Shown here one piece after another: positions 1 through 8,021 of a stretch of 19,103 nucleotides of DNA. The notes under the pieces are model-generated. The model worked only from the letters and a program-made list of their open reading frames with translations. It searched no databases and was not told the origin of the DNA. This stretch comes from UBA8752 sp965657965 (GTDB lineage Bacteria > Bacteroidota > Bacteroidia > Flavobacteriales_D > Sanyastnellaceae). The stretch is taken from the NCBI GenBank assembly GCA_965657965.1, contig CBFHQM010000034.1, positions 1 through 19,103 of the forward strand. The letters run 5' to 3'. Position numbers and translations under genes: made by a program. Each line of letters begins with the position of its first letter. The stretch's first letter is position 1.

Positions 1-17
1 CAAATGGGCTAGATCAT

Positions 18-311
18 TCAAGCTTTTCTCCGGGGGACCCGTTGGATGGACCCGCCATCGGACAGAACATAAGCAGAGGGGTCAAGTCCAAAATGATTTT
101 CCAAATCGTTTGCGCTCAATTCGGGACGAGCGTCGATGACGCAGGACATGTTGTCGCATGAAACAACTGGCGAACCCTGCGCATCCAAGACCACATAGCC
201 CCATGCTTGCCGACGTGCAGCAAGGCATTCGCCGTGGGAGGACGGCGCAGTGTACACCGCATCTTTGGACTGTCTTAATTCGTTGAGGCTTCGGGGCTTA
301 ATTGTGTCCAT
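18..311 (-). CDS. Small hypothetical protein, 97 residues
   Basis: I do not recognise this protein. It has no signal peptide and no membrane segment. It is soluble-looking, with three cysteines around residues 28-57 (one in GECLAA, two in a C-x4-C pair in SCDNMSC) and a basic C-terminus ending RVPRRKA. The middle (WGYVVLDAQGSPVV) looks like a short beta hairpin, and the LSANDLENHFGLDP stretch like a helix. The ATG at 311 is the only reasonable start, and no Shine-Dalgarno sequence precedes it, which is normal for Bacteroidota. It lies 135 bp downstream of the tag stop codon on the same strand, so it could be at the tail of that transcript or have its own promoter. Its existence is fairly likely from frame length and composition; its function is unknown. 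Confidence 0.6.
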   Translation of the reverse strand: MDTIKPRSLNELRQSKDAVYTAPSSHGECLAARRQAWGYVVLDAQGSPVVSCDNMSCVIDARPELSANDLENHFGLDPSAYVLSDGGSIQRVPRRKA

Positions 312-379
312 GGCTGCTTTTGTATCGGAAGGGAAGTTAATTCGTAAACTTCACTCAATCAACACCTTACGCGTGTACG

Positions 380-550
380 ATGGACACGGAAGACGACCAA
401 GACGTCCTTGACTTTACTGATCTGGAGCCCCCGAAGCGTCCTCCCATCATTCCACAACAGCCGCAATACCATTCAACTTTGCATGGATTGGGCATCCTTC
501 GACATGGGCGCCGGGCAAATGAGCTGTGCCCATTAAAAACTCGCGGGTGA
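380..550 (+). CDS. Doubtful short ORF, 56 residues, antisense to the 3' end of tag
   Basis: The frame starts at an ATG at 380 and ends with TGA at 548-550. The first 30 residues look protein-like: a strongly acidic start (MDTEDDQDVLDFTDLEPP) followed by a proline-rich KRPPIIPQQPQ stretch. From about residue 23 it overlaps the end of the glycosylase gene on the other strand, and the remainder looks like antisense sequence. It could be a genuine small acidic protein, the broken N-terminus of a former gene whose continuation was lost, or chance. There is no promoter or ribosome-binding evidence. Confidence 0.22.
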   Translation: MDTEDDQDVLDFTDLEPPKRPPIIPQQPQYHSTLHGLGILRHGRRANELCPLKTRG

Positions 551-1082
551 TTTCACCACCGGTAAACTTGAACGTCTTTTTGAACAGGAGAACCCAGTCC
601 TCTATGCTCAATTCACCCTGGCGCGAAAGCCAAGCGCAAAATGATCCATGGTCCTTCTGTAAACGCAGAATTTGCTGCGCATTGTAGATGGCCGCATTGA
701 TTTTGAGACGGTTCCGAACAATCCCCGCATCGGACAGCAACCTGTCCACATCGACGGCGCCGTAAGACGCCACCTTGGCGATGTCATAATCGTGATAGGC
801 ACGACGGAAGTGCGCCTGCTTTTTCAAGATGATGTCCCAAGACAATCCCGCCTGATTGATCTCCAAGAGAAGCCGTCCAAAAAGCGCGTCGTCTGATTCT
901 ACGGCAAAACCGTATTCCGTATCGTGGTAAACCCGATGGTGGTTTTCCGCGGGCAGTGATGCGACGAACGCGCAGTAGGAATTGGGCAACTCCCTGCGCT
1001 CCTGGCCTTGGACTTCAGCGTCACTTCCCACCCCTCTCCCTATTTCTGCGGGCCTGATTTGCGCAGGGTCTGACCTGCCCAC
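447..1082 (-). CDS. tag: DNA-3-methyladenine glycosylase I (Tag family)
   Basis: Base-excision repair enzyme expected to remove 3-methyladenine from alkylated DNA. The family signature is clear: Y-H-D-x-E-Y-G at residues 52-58, then L-E-x-x-Q-A-G-L-S-W at 73-82, with E74 at the position of the catalytic Glu38 of E. coli Tag. The four residues matching the zinc site of E. coli Tag (C4, H17, H175, C179) are C37, H53, H193 and C197, with the H-x3-C spacing kept. The ATG at 1082 gives about 31 extra residues before the domain and overlaps the upstream gene by 43 bp. A TTG at 989 would put the first zinc Cys at residue 6, as in E. coli, and is the more likely true start. It is last in a probable purT-hairpin-tag transcript. 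Family assignment is secure; the start is not. Confidence 0.9.
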   Translation of the reverse strand: MGRSDPAQIRPAEIGRGVGSDAEVQGQERRELPNSYCAFVASLPAENHHRVYHDTEYGFAVESDDALFGRLLLEINQAGLSWDIILKKQAHFRRAYHDYDIAKVASYGAVDVDRLLSDAGIVRNRLKINAAIYNAQQILRLQKDHGSFCAWLSRQGELSIEDWVLLFKKTFKFTGGEITREFLMGTAHLPGAHVEGCPIHAKLNGIAAVVE

Positions 1083-1228
1083 AGGAGCAGACCGAGCACC
1101 AAGATCAAGACCCCAATGTTGGTCAAGGTGTGGGCTCCGGCCAAATGATTCAACTTAAAGGCCACACCGGTCACAATCGCGGCGAGCCCAGTTAAAGAGA
1201 GGGCTTGAGGTGTTTTTTTCCAGTTCAT
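1040..1228 (-). CDS. Small two-helix membrane protein, resembling the GldL N-terminal hairpin
   Basis: A 62-residue protein: basic N-terminus (MNWKKT), a first membrane helix at about residues 9-26, a short turn containing F-K-L-N-H-L-A-G-A, a second helix at about 37-53, and a basic tail. From memory the turn and helices resemble the N-terminal hairpin of the gliding/T9SS motor protein GldL (a K-x-N-H-x-P-G-A-like turn between two helices), but the large cytoplasmic part of GldL is absent and no GldK, GldM or GldN neighbour is present. Its ATG overlaps the purT stop in an ATGA arrangement (1225-1228), which suggests translational coupling and co-transcription. A role in purine metabolism is not implied. 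It is likely real; its function is unknown. Confidence 0.7.
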   Translation of the reverse strand: MNWKKTPQALSLTGLAAIVTGVAFKLNHLAGAHTLTNIGVLILVLGLLLWAGQTLRKSGPQK

Positions 1229-2421
1229 TTCTTGGCTTTTACGGTCACTTGAGAGGCCGCGTCTTTTGCGCGCTGAACCAAGTCCATTACCGAATGGGTG
1301 GTGTTGCCATAAGTTAAGGCAACCCCCATGCGGCGATAAGGCCGCACACTTGGCTTGCCAAACAAGCGCAGGTCTGATTGTGCAAACGATGCCGCCTCGA
1401 ATACGCCCGCGTATTCTGGCGTCCCCTCTGGCGCATCCGACGGCGCAAGAACCACAGCACTGGCTCCGTTCCGATGGTGTTCGATCTCGGCTACAGGCAA
1501 CCCCAGAATGGCCCGTGCATGCAATTCGAATTCAGAGAAATTCTGAGTTCCCGCCAAGGTCACCATGCCGGTGTCGTGCGGACGCGGAGATAATTCAGAG
1601 AAATAGACTGTACCTGCCTTTCCGTTCCCACCGGACTGAATAAAAAACTCCACTCCCCAAATCCCATTCCCCCCCAGGGCCAACGTCACTTTGCCGGCCA
1701 TCTCTTGGGCTTGGGTCAAAAGGTCTGCCTCCATGGCTGCAGGCTGCCAACTCTCCTGGTAATCCCCGCGCTCTTGGCGGTGTCCAATGGGTGGGCAAAA
1801 CAGAGTTTGTCCATTGCTTTGCGTGAGGGTCAGTAGCGTGATTTCATAGTCAAATTCGATGAACGCCTCCACGATGACTTCTGCGAGATCACCTCGGGAC
1901 CCCTCTAAACCATAAGCCCAAGCGCGCTCAATGTCGGCTTGGGTTCGGATCACGGACTGCCCTTTGCCAGAGCTCGACATTAACGGCTTGACCACACAGG
2001 GCATCCCTACCGCAAGCACGCCTTCCTTTAATGTCTCGAGGGAGGTGGCATATCGATAAGGAGCAGTTTTGAGGCCCAGCTCTTGAGCAGCCAAATCACG
2101 GATGGCTTTGCGGTTCATGGTGAATTGAGCCGCTTTGGCCGAGGGAACAACTTGAATGCCTTGCGCCTCGTAGTCATAGAACCGCTCGGTTCGAATGGAC
2201 TCCACTTCGGGTACGATGATGTCGGGCTGGTGTTTGGCCACGACCGCGTCGAGTGCATCCCCATCCAACATGTTGATGACCTCGAATGCATCGGCTACCT
2301 GCATGGCTGGCGCACCGGGATAAGCGTCTACAGCCACAACGTGCTGACCCAATCGCTGCAATGAAATCGCCACCTCTTTGCCCAACTCCCCAGAGCCCAA
2401 CAGCACAATTTTCTTGTTCAT
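1225..2421 (-). CDS. purT: Formate-dependent phosphoribosylglycinamide formyltransferase (GAR transformylase 2)
   Basis: Cytosolic ATP-grasp enzyme that uses formate and ATP to formylate glycinamide ribonucleotide, the third step of purine synthesis, independently of formyl-tetrahydrofolate. Visible landmarks: the N-terminal L-G-S-G-E-L-G-K-E motif (residues 8-16) that holds the substrate; P-E-V-E-S-I at 71-76; V-K-P-L-M-S-S-S-G-K-G-Q-S at 144-156 for ATP binding; a metal/ATP glutamate region G-V-E-F-F at 256-260; S-E-L-S-P-R-P-H-D-T-G at 275-285; and the C-terminal K-P-x-x-R-P-Y-R-R-M-G loop at 356-366. At 398 residues it matches E. coli PurT (392). It starts 65 bp after the upstream phospholipase-like gene and couples to the membrane-hairpin gene through an ATGA overlap. 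Confidence 0.96.
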   Translation of the reverse strand: MNKKIVLLGSGELGKEVAISLQRLGQHVVAVDAYPGAPAMQVADAFEVINMLDGDALDAVVAKHQPDIIVPEVESIRTERFYDYEAQGIQVVPSAKAAQFTMNRKAIRDLAAQELGLKTAPYRYATSLETLKEGVLAVGMPCVVKPLMSSSGKGQSVIRTQADIERAWAYGLEGSRGDLAEVIVEAFIEFDYEITLLTLTQSNGQTLFCPPIGHRQERGDYQESWQPAAMEADLLTQAQEMAGKVTLALGGNGIWGVEFFIQSGGNGKAGTVYFSELSPRPHDTGMVTLAGTQNFSEFELHARAILGLPVAEIEHHRNGASAVVLAPSDAPEGTPEYAGVFEAASFAQSDLRLFGKPSVRPYRRMGVALTYGNTTHSVMDLVQRAKDAASQVTVKAKK

Positions 2422-2486
2422 GTCCGAAAACTACTGCGGCCAAATTTGAGCGGAGGTTGAGCCCCAACGCCTACACGTCCTTTTGC

Positions 2487-4016
2487 CTACAAAACGGAAG
2501 CGGGTACAATGCCCCTGAGCCAAGTTTGGAACCGCTTGGACCACCCTGCATGGTGATCGGGATTTGATGAGAGGGTTGTGGACCAGGCATTGGATGGAAG
2601 CAATTCTTGCTTCATCAGGGTCTCGACTTCTTTTGCCATGACCGCAGACGACATGATGGCCACACATTCGGTGTTCAAATTGGCGCTGCGTGGGTCCAAA
2701 TTAAATGTCCCAATGACCACGGTCTGATGGTCCACCACCATGGATTTGGCATGGAGCCCAAAAGTGGGCACATAGCCCCTCCGCTTTTGCTTTTCTGCGG
2801 TAATCAACCGTTTCCGAATCTCTGCATCGTGTCGGTATTCAAAGACGTTGACCCCCGACTCCAACAGGGCTTTCCGAATGCGCTGATAGCCATTGAAGGC
2901 TTCCAAGTTGTCCGTTGAACACAAGCTATTGGTCAGAATCGTCACCTCTACCCCACGGTTTACAGCATCGGCAAACAACCCCAACCCCAATTCAGTCAGC
3001 ACCAAATACGGACTCTGAATGGTGAGGGACGTCTTCGCCTGTGACACCAAATTCAACAGCGCATCTGTGCTTGCGCCACCACCTGAATAGCCGCCACTGT
3101 TGTTTTTCCCGGGGACGTCCGAGACAAAACGCATGCTGTCCAAGCGATGCAAGCGTCCCGCCTCCACCAAGCTCGGAATGGCCGACGGAATGCCCTCGAT
3201 GCGGGCACGGATCTCCGGCCAAAAATTTTCAGGGTCGCATGAATAGGCGTGAACCGACTCACGAAAAGCTGCGGCCAATTCCATCTGATTGTCCATCAAT
3301 CCGGGCATTTCCACCGCGAGCGGGTGGGCCCAAAACATCTCGAAAGAAGCCTGAACTGATTGTGCTCCGGGCCCCACCAGCAGGACATCGCGGTCCCGGA
3401 AGTTGTAATCCTGATCATAATCGAAATACTCATCGGCCAAGTTGCGACCACCGGTAATGGCCACGCGGCCATCGACCACAAACGTCTTGTTGTGCATGCG
3501 TTGATTGAAACCCTGAAAGTCTCGGGCTGCGTGCACCACCTTCTGTAAGGTGTTCTTGCCTTTGGTTGGATTGTAAATCCGAATGGAAATGTTCGGATGT
3601 GCGCTCAAAGCGGCCACATCTTCGGCCTGCACATCCAGCATAAAGTCATCGACCAACATGCGCACGTGTACCCCGCGATTGGCGGCCTCTAAGATGTGAT
3701 CAAGAGCGATGATCCCCACATTGTCCATGGAGAAAATGAAATACTGAATGTCCAAGGTTTTGGTGCTCTTCGCACTCAACCAAGCCCGCGAAAAAACGGC
3801 CTCTTCCCCTTCTTCCAAAACGTAGGCCCAAGTGGCCGTTGAGTCGTCGATGCCCGCAGCGAAAATCTGCGATTCAATGTCCGTTCCCTTGTTATCCGAC
3901 GTCGATTCTAGACACGAATCTGCCGCGTCAGAATAAGGGGCCAACCGGTCCACAAGAGGGGCTCCGCCACAACCCAAAAACAGCAGCCCCGTGGCTGCAA
4001 TTGCCCACAATCGCAT
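2487..4016 (-). CDS. Phospholipase D superfamily lipoprotein, ClsC (YmdC)-like
   Basis: A 509-residue protein with a short lipoprotein signal ending L-F-L-G-C (lipidated Cys expected at 16) and two complete HKD motifs: H175-x-K177-x4-D182 followed by G-G-R-N, and H422-x-K424-x4-D429 followed by G-T-F-N-L-D-P-R-S-A-N-L-N-T-E (437-450). The region after the first motif (D-E-Y-F-D then R-D-x-D-V-L-L-V-G-P) and the D-P-R-S-A-x-L-N-T-E block are characteristic of the ClsC/YmdC type of cardiolipin synthase. In E. coli ClsC transfers a phosphatidyl group from phosphatidylethanolamine to phosphatidylglycerol. Activity here is inferred; other phosphodiesterase substrates are possible. It follows the TonB receptor by 26 bp, so the two are probably co-transcribed. 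The superfamily call is firm, the exact reaction less so. Confidence 0.88.
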   Translation of the reverse strand: MRLWAIAATGLLFLGCGGAPLVDRLAPYSDAADSCLESTSDNKGTDIESQIFAAGIDDSTATWAYVLEEGEEAVFSRAWLSAKSTKTLDIQYFIFSMDNVGIIALDHILEAANRGVHVRMLVDDFMLDVQAEDVAALSAHPNISIRIYNPTKGKNTLQKVVHAARDFQGFNQRMHNKTFVVDGRVAITGGRNLADEYFDYDQDYNFRDRDVLLVGPGAQSVQASFEMFWAHPLAVEMPGLMDNQMELAAAFRESVHAYSCDPENFWPEIRARIEGIPSAIPSLVEAGRLHRLDSMRFVSDVPGKNNSGGYSGGGASTDALLNLVSQAKTSLTIQSPYLVLTELGLGLFADAVNRGVEVTILTNSLCSTDNLEAFNGYQRIRKALLESGVNVFEYRHDAEIRKRLITAEKQKRRGYVPTFGLHAKSMVVDHQTVVIGTFNLDPRSANLNTECVAIMSSAVMAKEVETLMKQELLPSNAWSTTLSSNPDHHAGWSKRFQTWLRGIVPASVL

Positions 4017-4042
4017 GGGTCAATGTAGGGGGATTCTCCGGT

Positions 4043-6283
4043 TTAGAGTGACCACGACCACTCAATGAAAACCCGCCTTTGCTCAATCGGACCGTAAACC
4101 CGGGCCGCATCAAAGTCATCCCCAAACGGATCACTCACCCCCAACAAAGGCGATGCCTGTACTGAATTCGACAGGTTTCTTACCCCTACAGTTACGGTGT
4201 GTCTGCCCGCGGTGTTGTCTCCACCCAACCGCTTAAATGCCGACACATGAACCAAGGCATAGGGGTCGCTTTTGTCGCCCAAAGTAGGATGGTCGGGAAT
4301 CGTCATGACGCCCACCGTTTGAGCATTGACATTCCATCCCCACCCGTTTCTGTTCCTACCGATGGCCATGTTGGTGGTCCAAGAGGGCGCAAAAGGTTGT
4401 ACCTGTCCAGCGACTTGCAGGGTCTCCCAGACCCGAGAAGCAGGCGATTCAAAAACCTCACTTTGAAGCATGGTGGCCCCCAGATTAATATTCCAACCGA
4501 GCCCCGCGAGCCAGATGTCGCTTCCCACGCCCCGGGTCAACCCCACCCCTTCGATGTTGCGGTAAAGGATGGCGCCGGGGATGCTGTCAAAATCAGCAGT
4601 GATCCGGTCGGTGAAGAGCGTAGCAAAACCATAGATGGAAGCGGAACCGTTCCATCGGCCACGAACAAAGGAACGCGATGAACTCAAGTGGCCGTTCCAA
4701 CTCGACTCAGGCGCCAAGCCATCCACCGGCTGTATGATGGTACGAGATCCATCGAGGGCAGCGTGCTCTTCGGTAAAGAGGTGCACACGCCGAAAGCCCC
4801 GACCGGCATTGAGACGAACATCCCATTTCGCCTTGGACCATTTGACATTCACCCTCGGGGCCACCACAGGAGATCGATCCGATGGCTTCTCGATGCGGAA
4901 ACCGTGAATCCAAGACCAGCGAACAGCGCCTGATGCATCCTTGACTTGACCACTGTACTCTGCAAAAACAGCCGGAATCCAAACGTTCATGTCTGAATCT
5001 GCGGGCGTCTCATCCCGATAACGGTCCCAAAGCAAACTGGCGCCACCGGAAATGTTGTGGCCTTCACGCCAGCTCCACCCGCTGTGATATGCATCCACAT
5101 TGGCCGTGACTTCCTCGGCATCAAAAACCGTAAGCCCATATGTGCTCTCTTGCCGGTGGTAAGCCGCCCCGCCCTGGTAGGTCCAACCTGTGCCTTGAAT
5201 CGGACGAGAGCCAAATACCCACTCTGAACGGAGCAAATCGATACGCTCACCATACCGCGTTGCCGTTCCTCGGTCGCTTTCTTCAAAGTCGAGCTCACCC
5301 CCAAAACGCTCCTCGCCAAGCACCCGGCCCGTCACGCGAAAAGTTCGAGCCTCACCCCGTCTTTGGTGACGCAAGGTGGTGACGCCACGGCGAAGGGTTG
5401 GCGCATCGGTGAACCCGTCGCCATTGTCGTCGACGCGGCGGGTAAAATTCAACCCGTCTAAACCGATTTGCCACACTGCATTGGGCCTTCCAAACGTCGC
5501 GGAAGCGGAAGTCTGAGACCGACCATGGCTGTCGTAACGAAACTGAGCTGCCGCTTGATTGGTGGTCAAAGGCGACAACACCACATTCACCACTCCTCCC
5601 ACAGCTTGGCTCCCAAAACGGGCACTTGCCGGCCCCTGCAGTACCTCCACCTGTTGAACCATACTGAGCGGAATCCCATCCAGTGCATATGCAGAGGCCA
5701 AGCCCCCCAACAATGGAACCCCATCCAGCAAAACCAAAGTGTACACCCCTTCCAAACCATTGATGTGCAAGTCATTGGTGCCACAAACTCCGCACGCCAC
5801 CGTTTCCCTAATCCCGTTGGTAAAGTCCAAGGCTTCGGCCAAATCCTGCACCTTCATGTCCCGCAAAGACGCGCCTGAAAAAACTTGGGTGCGAATGGGG
5901 CTGACTTTCATGCTCATGGGGCTCAAACTGCCCACGACCGTCGCACCACCCAGTTCAATGGCCATGGGATTCAACGCCAAGCGCTGCAACGTTCCATCGC
6001 AAGTGATTCGTGCGTTCTTGTCTGCATAGCCTAGGGCGCGAACCTGAATTTCTGTGGCTTGCTCATCGAGGACGCTTGACGGCCAATTCAACTCCCCCTC
6101 CGCATTGGTCATCCCCACTGCCTCTCCACGAACCCAAACCACCGCTCCCGGTAATGGCCCGTCCTCTGCCCAAATGGACACCCCACATTGGGCATGGACA
6201 GCCAAGGTGCAAAGTGTGAGGGCGAAGCAACCTGCTCCTTGGAAAAAAACGGAGCAACACAGCGAGAAGCAGCGATTGAGCAT
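4043..6283 (-). CDS. TonB-dependent outer-membrane receptor
   Basis: A 746-residue outer-membrane beta-barrel receptor expected to import a substrate using TonB energy. Order of parts: signal peptide (about 1-32, ending V-H-A-Q), a carboxypeptidase-regulatory-like domain (about 33-108, with G-P-L-P-G-A-V-V-W-V and N-A-E-G-E-L), a plug (about 125-240, with L-x-G-P-A-S-A-R-F-G-S-x-A-V-G-G-V-V-N-V), then the barrel ending in an aromatic strand (F-I-E-W-S-W-S-L). The plug carries a C164-x2-C167-G-T-N-D-L-H-I-N-G-L-E-G segment, a Cys-bearing version of the usual R-G/N-G motif. The substrate cannot be read from sequence; siderophore, metal or small organic ligands are all possible. No SusD partner adjoins it, which argues against a glycan-uptake system. 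It heads a minus-strand run that continues into the phospholipase-like lipoprotein. Confidence 0.93.
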   Translation of the reverse strand: MLNRCFSLCCSVFFQGAGCFALTLCTLAVHAQCGVSIWAEDGPLPGAVVWVRGEAVGMTNAEGELNWPSSVLDEQATEIQVRALGYADKNARITCDGTLQRLALNPMAIELGGATVVGSLSPMSMKVSPIRTQVFSGASLRDMKVQDLAEALDFTNGIRETVACGVCGTNDLHINGLEGVYTLVLLDGVPLLGGLASAYALDGIPLSMVQQVEVLQGPASARFGSQAVGGVVNVVLSPLTTNQAAAQFRYDSHGRSQTSASATFGRPNAVWQIGLDGLNFTRRVDDNGDGFTDAPTLRRGVTTLRHQRRGEARTFRVTGRVLGEERFGGELDFEESDRGTATRYGERIDLLRSEWVFGSRPIQGTGWTYQGGAAYHRQESTYGLTVFDAEEVTANVDAYHSGWSWREGHNISGGASLLWDRYRDETPADSDMNVWIPAVFAEYSGQVKDASGAVRWSWIHGFRIEKPSDRSPVVAPRVNVKWSKAKWDVRLNAGRGFRRVHLFTEEHAALDGSRTIIQPVDGLAPESSWNGHLSSSRSFVRGRWNGSASIYGFATLFTDRITADFDSIPGAILYRNIEGVGLTRGVGSDIWLAGLGWNINLGATMLQSEVFESPASRVWETLQVAGQVQPFAPSWTTNMAIGRNRNGWGWNVNAQTVGVMTIPDHPTLGDKSDPYALVHVSAFKRLGGDNTAGRHTVTVGVRNLSNSVQASPLLGVSDPFGDDFDAARVYGPIEQRRVFIEWSWSL

Positions 6284-6287
6284 TCGT

Positions 6288-6295
6288 CAAAGTTA
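6288..6295 (-). promoter_or_regulatory. Candidate Bacteroidota -7 element (TAACTTTG)
   Basis: On the minus strand the octamer TAACTTTG matches the Bacteroidota TAnnTTTG -7 consensus exactly and ends 4 nt before the TonB receptor ATG. A transcript from it would have almost no leader. The nearest upstream TTG is about 24 nt away, a little far for the -33 element. This is a weak call from sequence only. Confidence 0.25.
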
Positions 6296-6515
6296 GCTCC
6301 CTCTATTTTTATTTTTAGGCAAGACTAAAAATTTGTGGAAAATTTGCGCATTGCCTTGTCTCAGGAGTCGAGTGCTTGGTATCGGATGTTGGACTTGTCC
6401 ATTTTCTCAGATGGGCATCTTGCTGTGTCAAAACAACCTCGAAACCAAGAAGCTGAGTGTGATCGAGATGACCATCGGGATTCGCATTAGCTTCACGTCA
6501 AGCACCTCGGTCATC

Positions 6516-7784
6516 ATGTTCCCTTCTTCCCGCAGTCCAAGCCTAAGCTGGTTCCTTTTCGTTTTGATCGCCTTGCCCGTTTTGATCGGCTGTCAGGCGC
6601 CCGAACCTCAGAACCGCGTTGGGCTCGACATGTCCACCTCCTCTTCGGACCTGGGTCAATGGAAGGCCTTGGACAGCGCACTCAACCGCGCTGTTCTGGA
6701 GAACACCCTTCCGGGCGCAGTGCTATTGACAGCGCGAGATGGCCGTGTGGTTGCCCACAAAGCCTATGGTCATGCAAACCCCTTGACGGGGCAAGAAATG
6801 GACACGTCTTCGTTGTTTCGCATTTGCTCTCAATCCAAGGCCATTACCGCCACCGCAGCCTTGATTTTATGGGAGAAAGGAGCCCTTGAACTCGATGATC
6901 CCGTATCCCAATACATCCCTGAATTTGCCGAAACCGGAATTTTGGACAGCGTCTATGCCGACTCCTCGTTTTCCACCTTGCCCAACCCCACACCACTGAC
7001 CATTCGCCACCTGATGACCCACACCAGTGGCCTGCCCTATGGCGAAATTGGTGACCCTAGATTCGAAAAGTTGTATGCCCAAGCCGACGTTGTCGACTTA
7101 TTTCCGCGGGATGGAAGAAGCACCCTCGACAACGCAAAAAAACTTGGGGATTTGGCGCTCATCCATGCCCCTGGGCAACGCTGGAACTACAGCTTGGGAC
7201 TCGACGTTTTGGTCGCGGTGATCGAAGTGGCATCCGGACGGCCCTACGCTGCCTTCGTGGAAGAGGAATTGTTCCTTCCGTTGGGCATGACCAATACCCA
7301 CTTCGCAGTTCCGCAGAGCGATTGCCCGCGCTTAACGGAGGTCATGACACCGGCAGATTCGCCATCGGGGTGGAAACCGCACACCCACCCGGTCTATACG
7401 ACCGATTACCCCCGACACCCCGAATGGCCACTTTGCTCAGGTGGTGCTGGACTCACGAGCACAGCGGAAGATTACGCTCGGTTCTTACAAATGCATTTGG
7501 ATGGCGGCCTCGGGCCAAATGGCCGCTTGCTCCGCAAAGCCACCATCGACACGATCATGGCCGACCACGCAGCCGGGTTGTTGGATGGACCTTGGCGGCA
7601 AGGTTTGGCCTTTGGCGTCAAGCACAGTGAGCCCGGTACCGGACGATTCTTCTGGAGTGGCTATTTCAATACCCAATACTTTGCCGACCCCACGACCCGA
7701 GAATTGACCGTGCTGATGAAACAGACATACGGCCTTCAGCACGACCCCTCCAGCGGCCCCTTTGGCGAACTGCTCTGGAATTGA
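6516..7784 (+). CDS. Serine hydrolase lipoprotein, beta-lactamase / D-Ala-D-Ala peptidase fold (class C-like)
   Basis: Periplasmic or surface lipoprotein of the class C beta-lactamase-like serine hydrolase family (Pfam Beta-lactamase), a family covering esterases, D-aminopeptidases and penicillin-binding relatives. The catalytic S-x-x-K is S105-Q-S-K108; the second motif is Y225-S-L in W-N-Y-S-L-G-L-D-V; the third, near the C-terminus, is W-S-G at 380-382 in place of K-T-G or H-x-G. The Y-S-L and W-x-G forms resemble EstB-type esterases more than true beta-lactamases. H-L-M-T-H-T-S-G-L-P is also typical. I place the start at 6516 because it gives a compact lipoprotein signal (basic-poor N-terminus, L-I-A-L-P-V-L-I-G-C, lipidated Cys26). 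The frame is open back to 6333, but the extra 61 residues are not protein-like. Natural substrate unknown. Confidence 0.9.
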   Translation: MFPSSRSPSLSWFLFVLIALPVLIGCQAPEPQNRVGLDMSTSSSDLGQWKALDSALNRAVLENTLPGAVLLTARDGRVVAHKAYGHANPLTGQEMDTSSLFRICSQSKAITATAALILWEKGALELDDPVSQYIPEFAETGILDSVYADSSFSTLPNPTPLTIRHLMTHTSGLPYGEIGDPRFEKLYAQADVVDLFPRDGRSTLDNAKKLGDLALIHAPGQRWNYSLGLDVLVAVIEVASGRPYAAFVEEELFLPLGMTNTHFAVPQSDCPRLTEVMTPADSPSGWKPHTHPVYTTDYPRHPEWPLCSGGAGLTSTAEDYARFLQMHLDGGLGPNGRLLRKATIDTIMADHAAGLLDGPWRQGLAFGVKHSEPGTGRFFWSGYFNTQYFADPTTRELTVLMKQTYGLQHDPSSGPFGELLWN

Positions 7785-8021
7785 GCCTCTTGCTGCGGCC
7801 CTTCGCCATCTTGTTCAGGTCAAATCATCCGATTGAGACGTGATCCGCTTACCCTTCAATGGTGTGCTCCCATTGCAACCAATAGCCCTGCGAACAGCAG
7901 GGCGAAAAACCCTCCAATACCTCGAAAACATGCACTGATGCCTCGTTTCTGACAAGAAGCGCCAAGAACATGTCACAATTCCCCGTGTTGGTCAGTAAAC
8001 CACGTTAAATACAGCACGCCC

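Noticed and set aside
3041..3457. Plus-strand open frame of 138 residues inside the phospholipase-like gene
   Set aside because: Pro/Arg/His-rich shadow of a gene with both HKD motifs intact.
6317..6356. AGGCAA/TTGCCT inverted repeat in the 6284-6515 intergenic region as an operator
   Set aside because: Only 6 bp per arm with a 28-nt spacer; expected by chance.
6333..6515. N-terminal extension of the serine hydrolase
   Set aside because: It would bury the lipoprotein signal 61 residues inside the protein, and its sequence is not protein-like.
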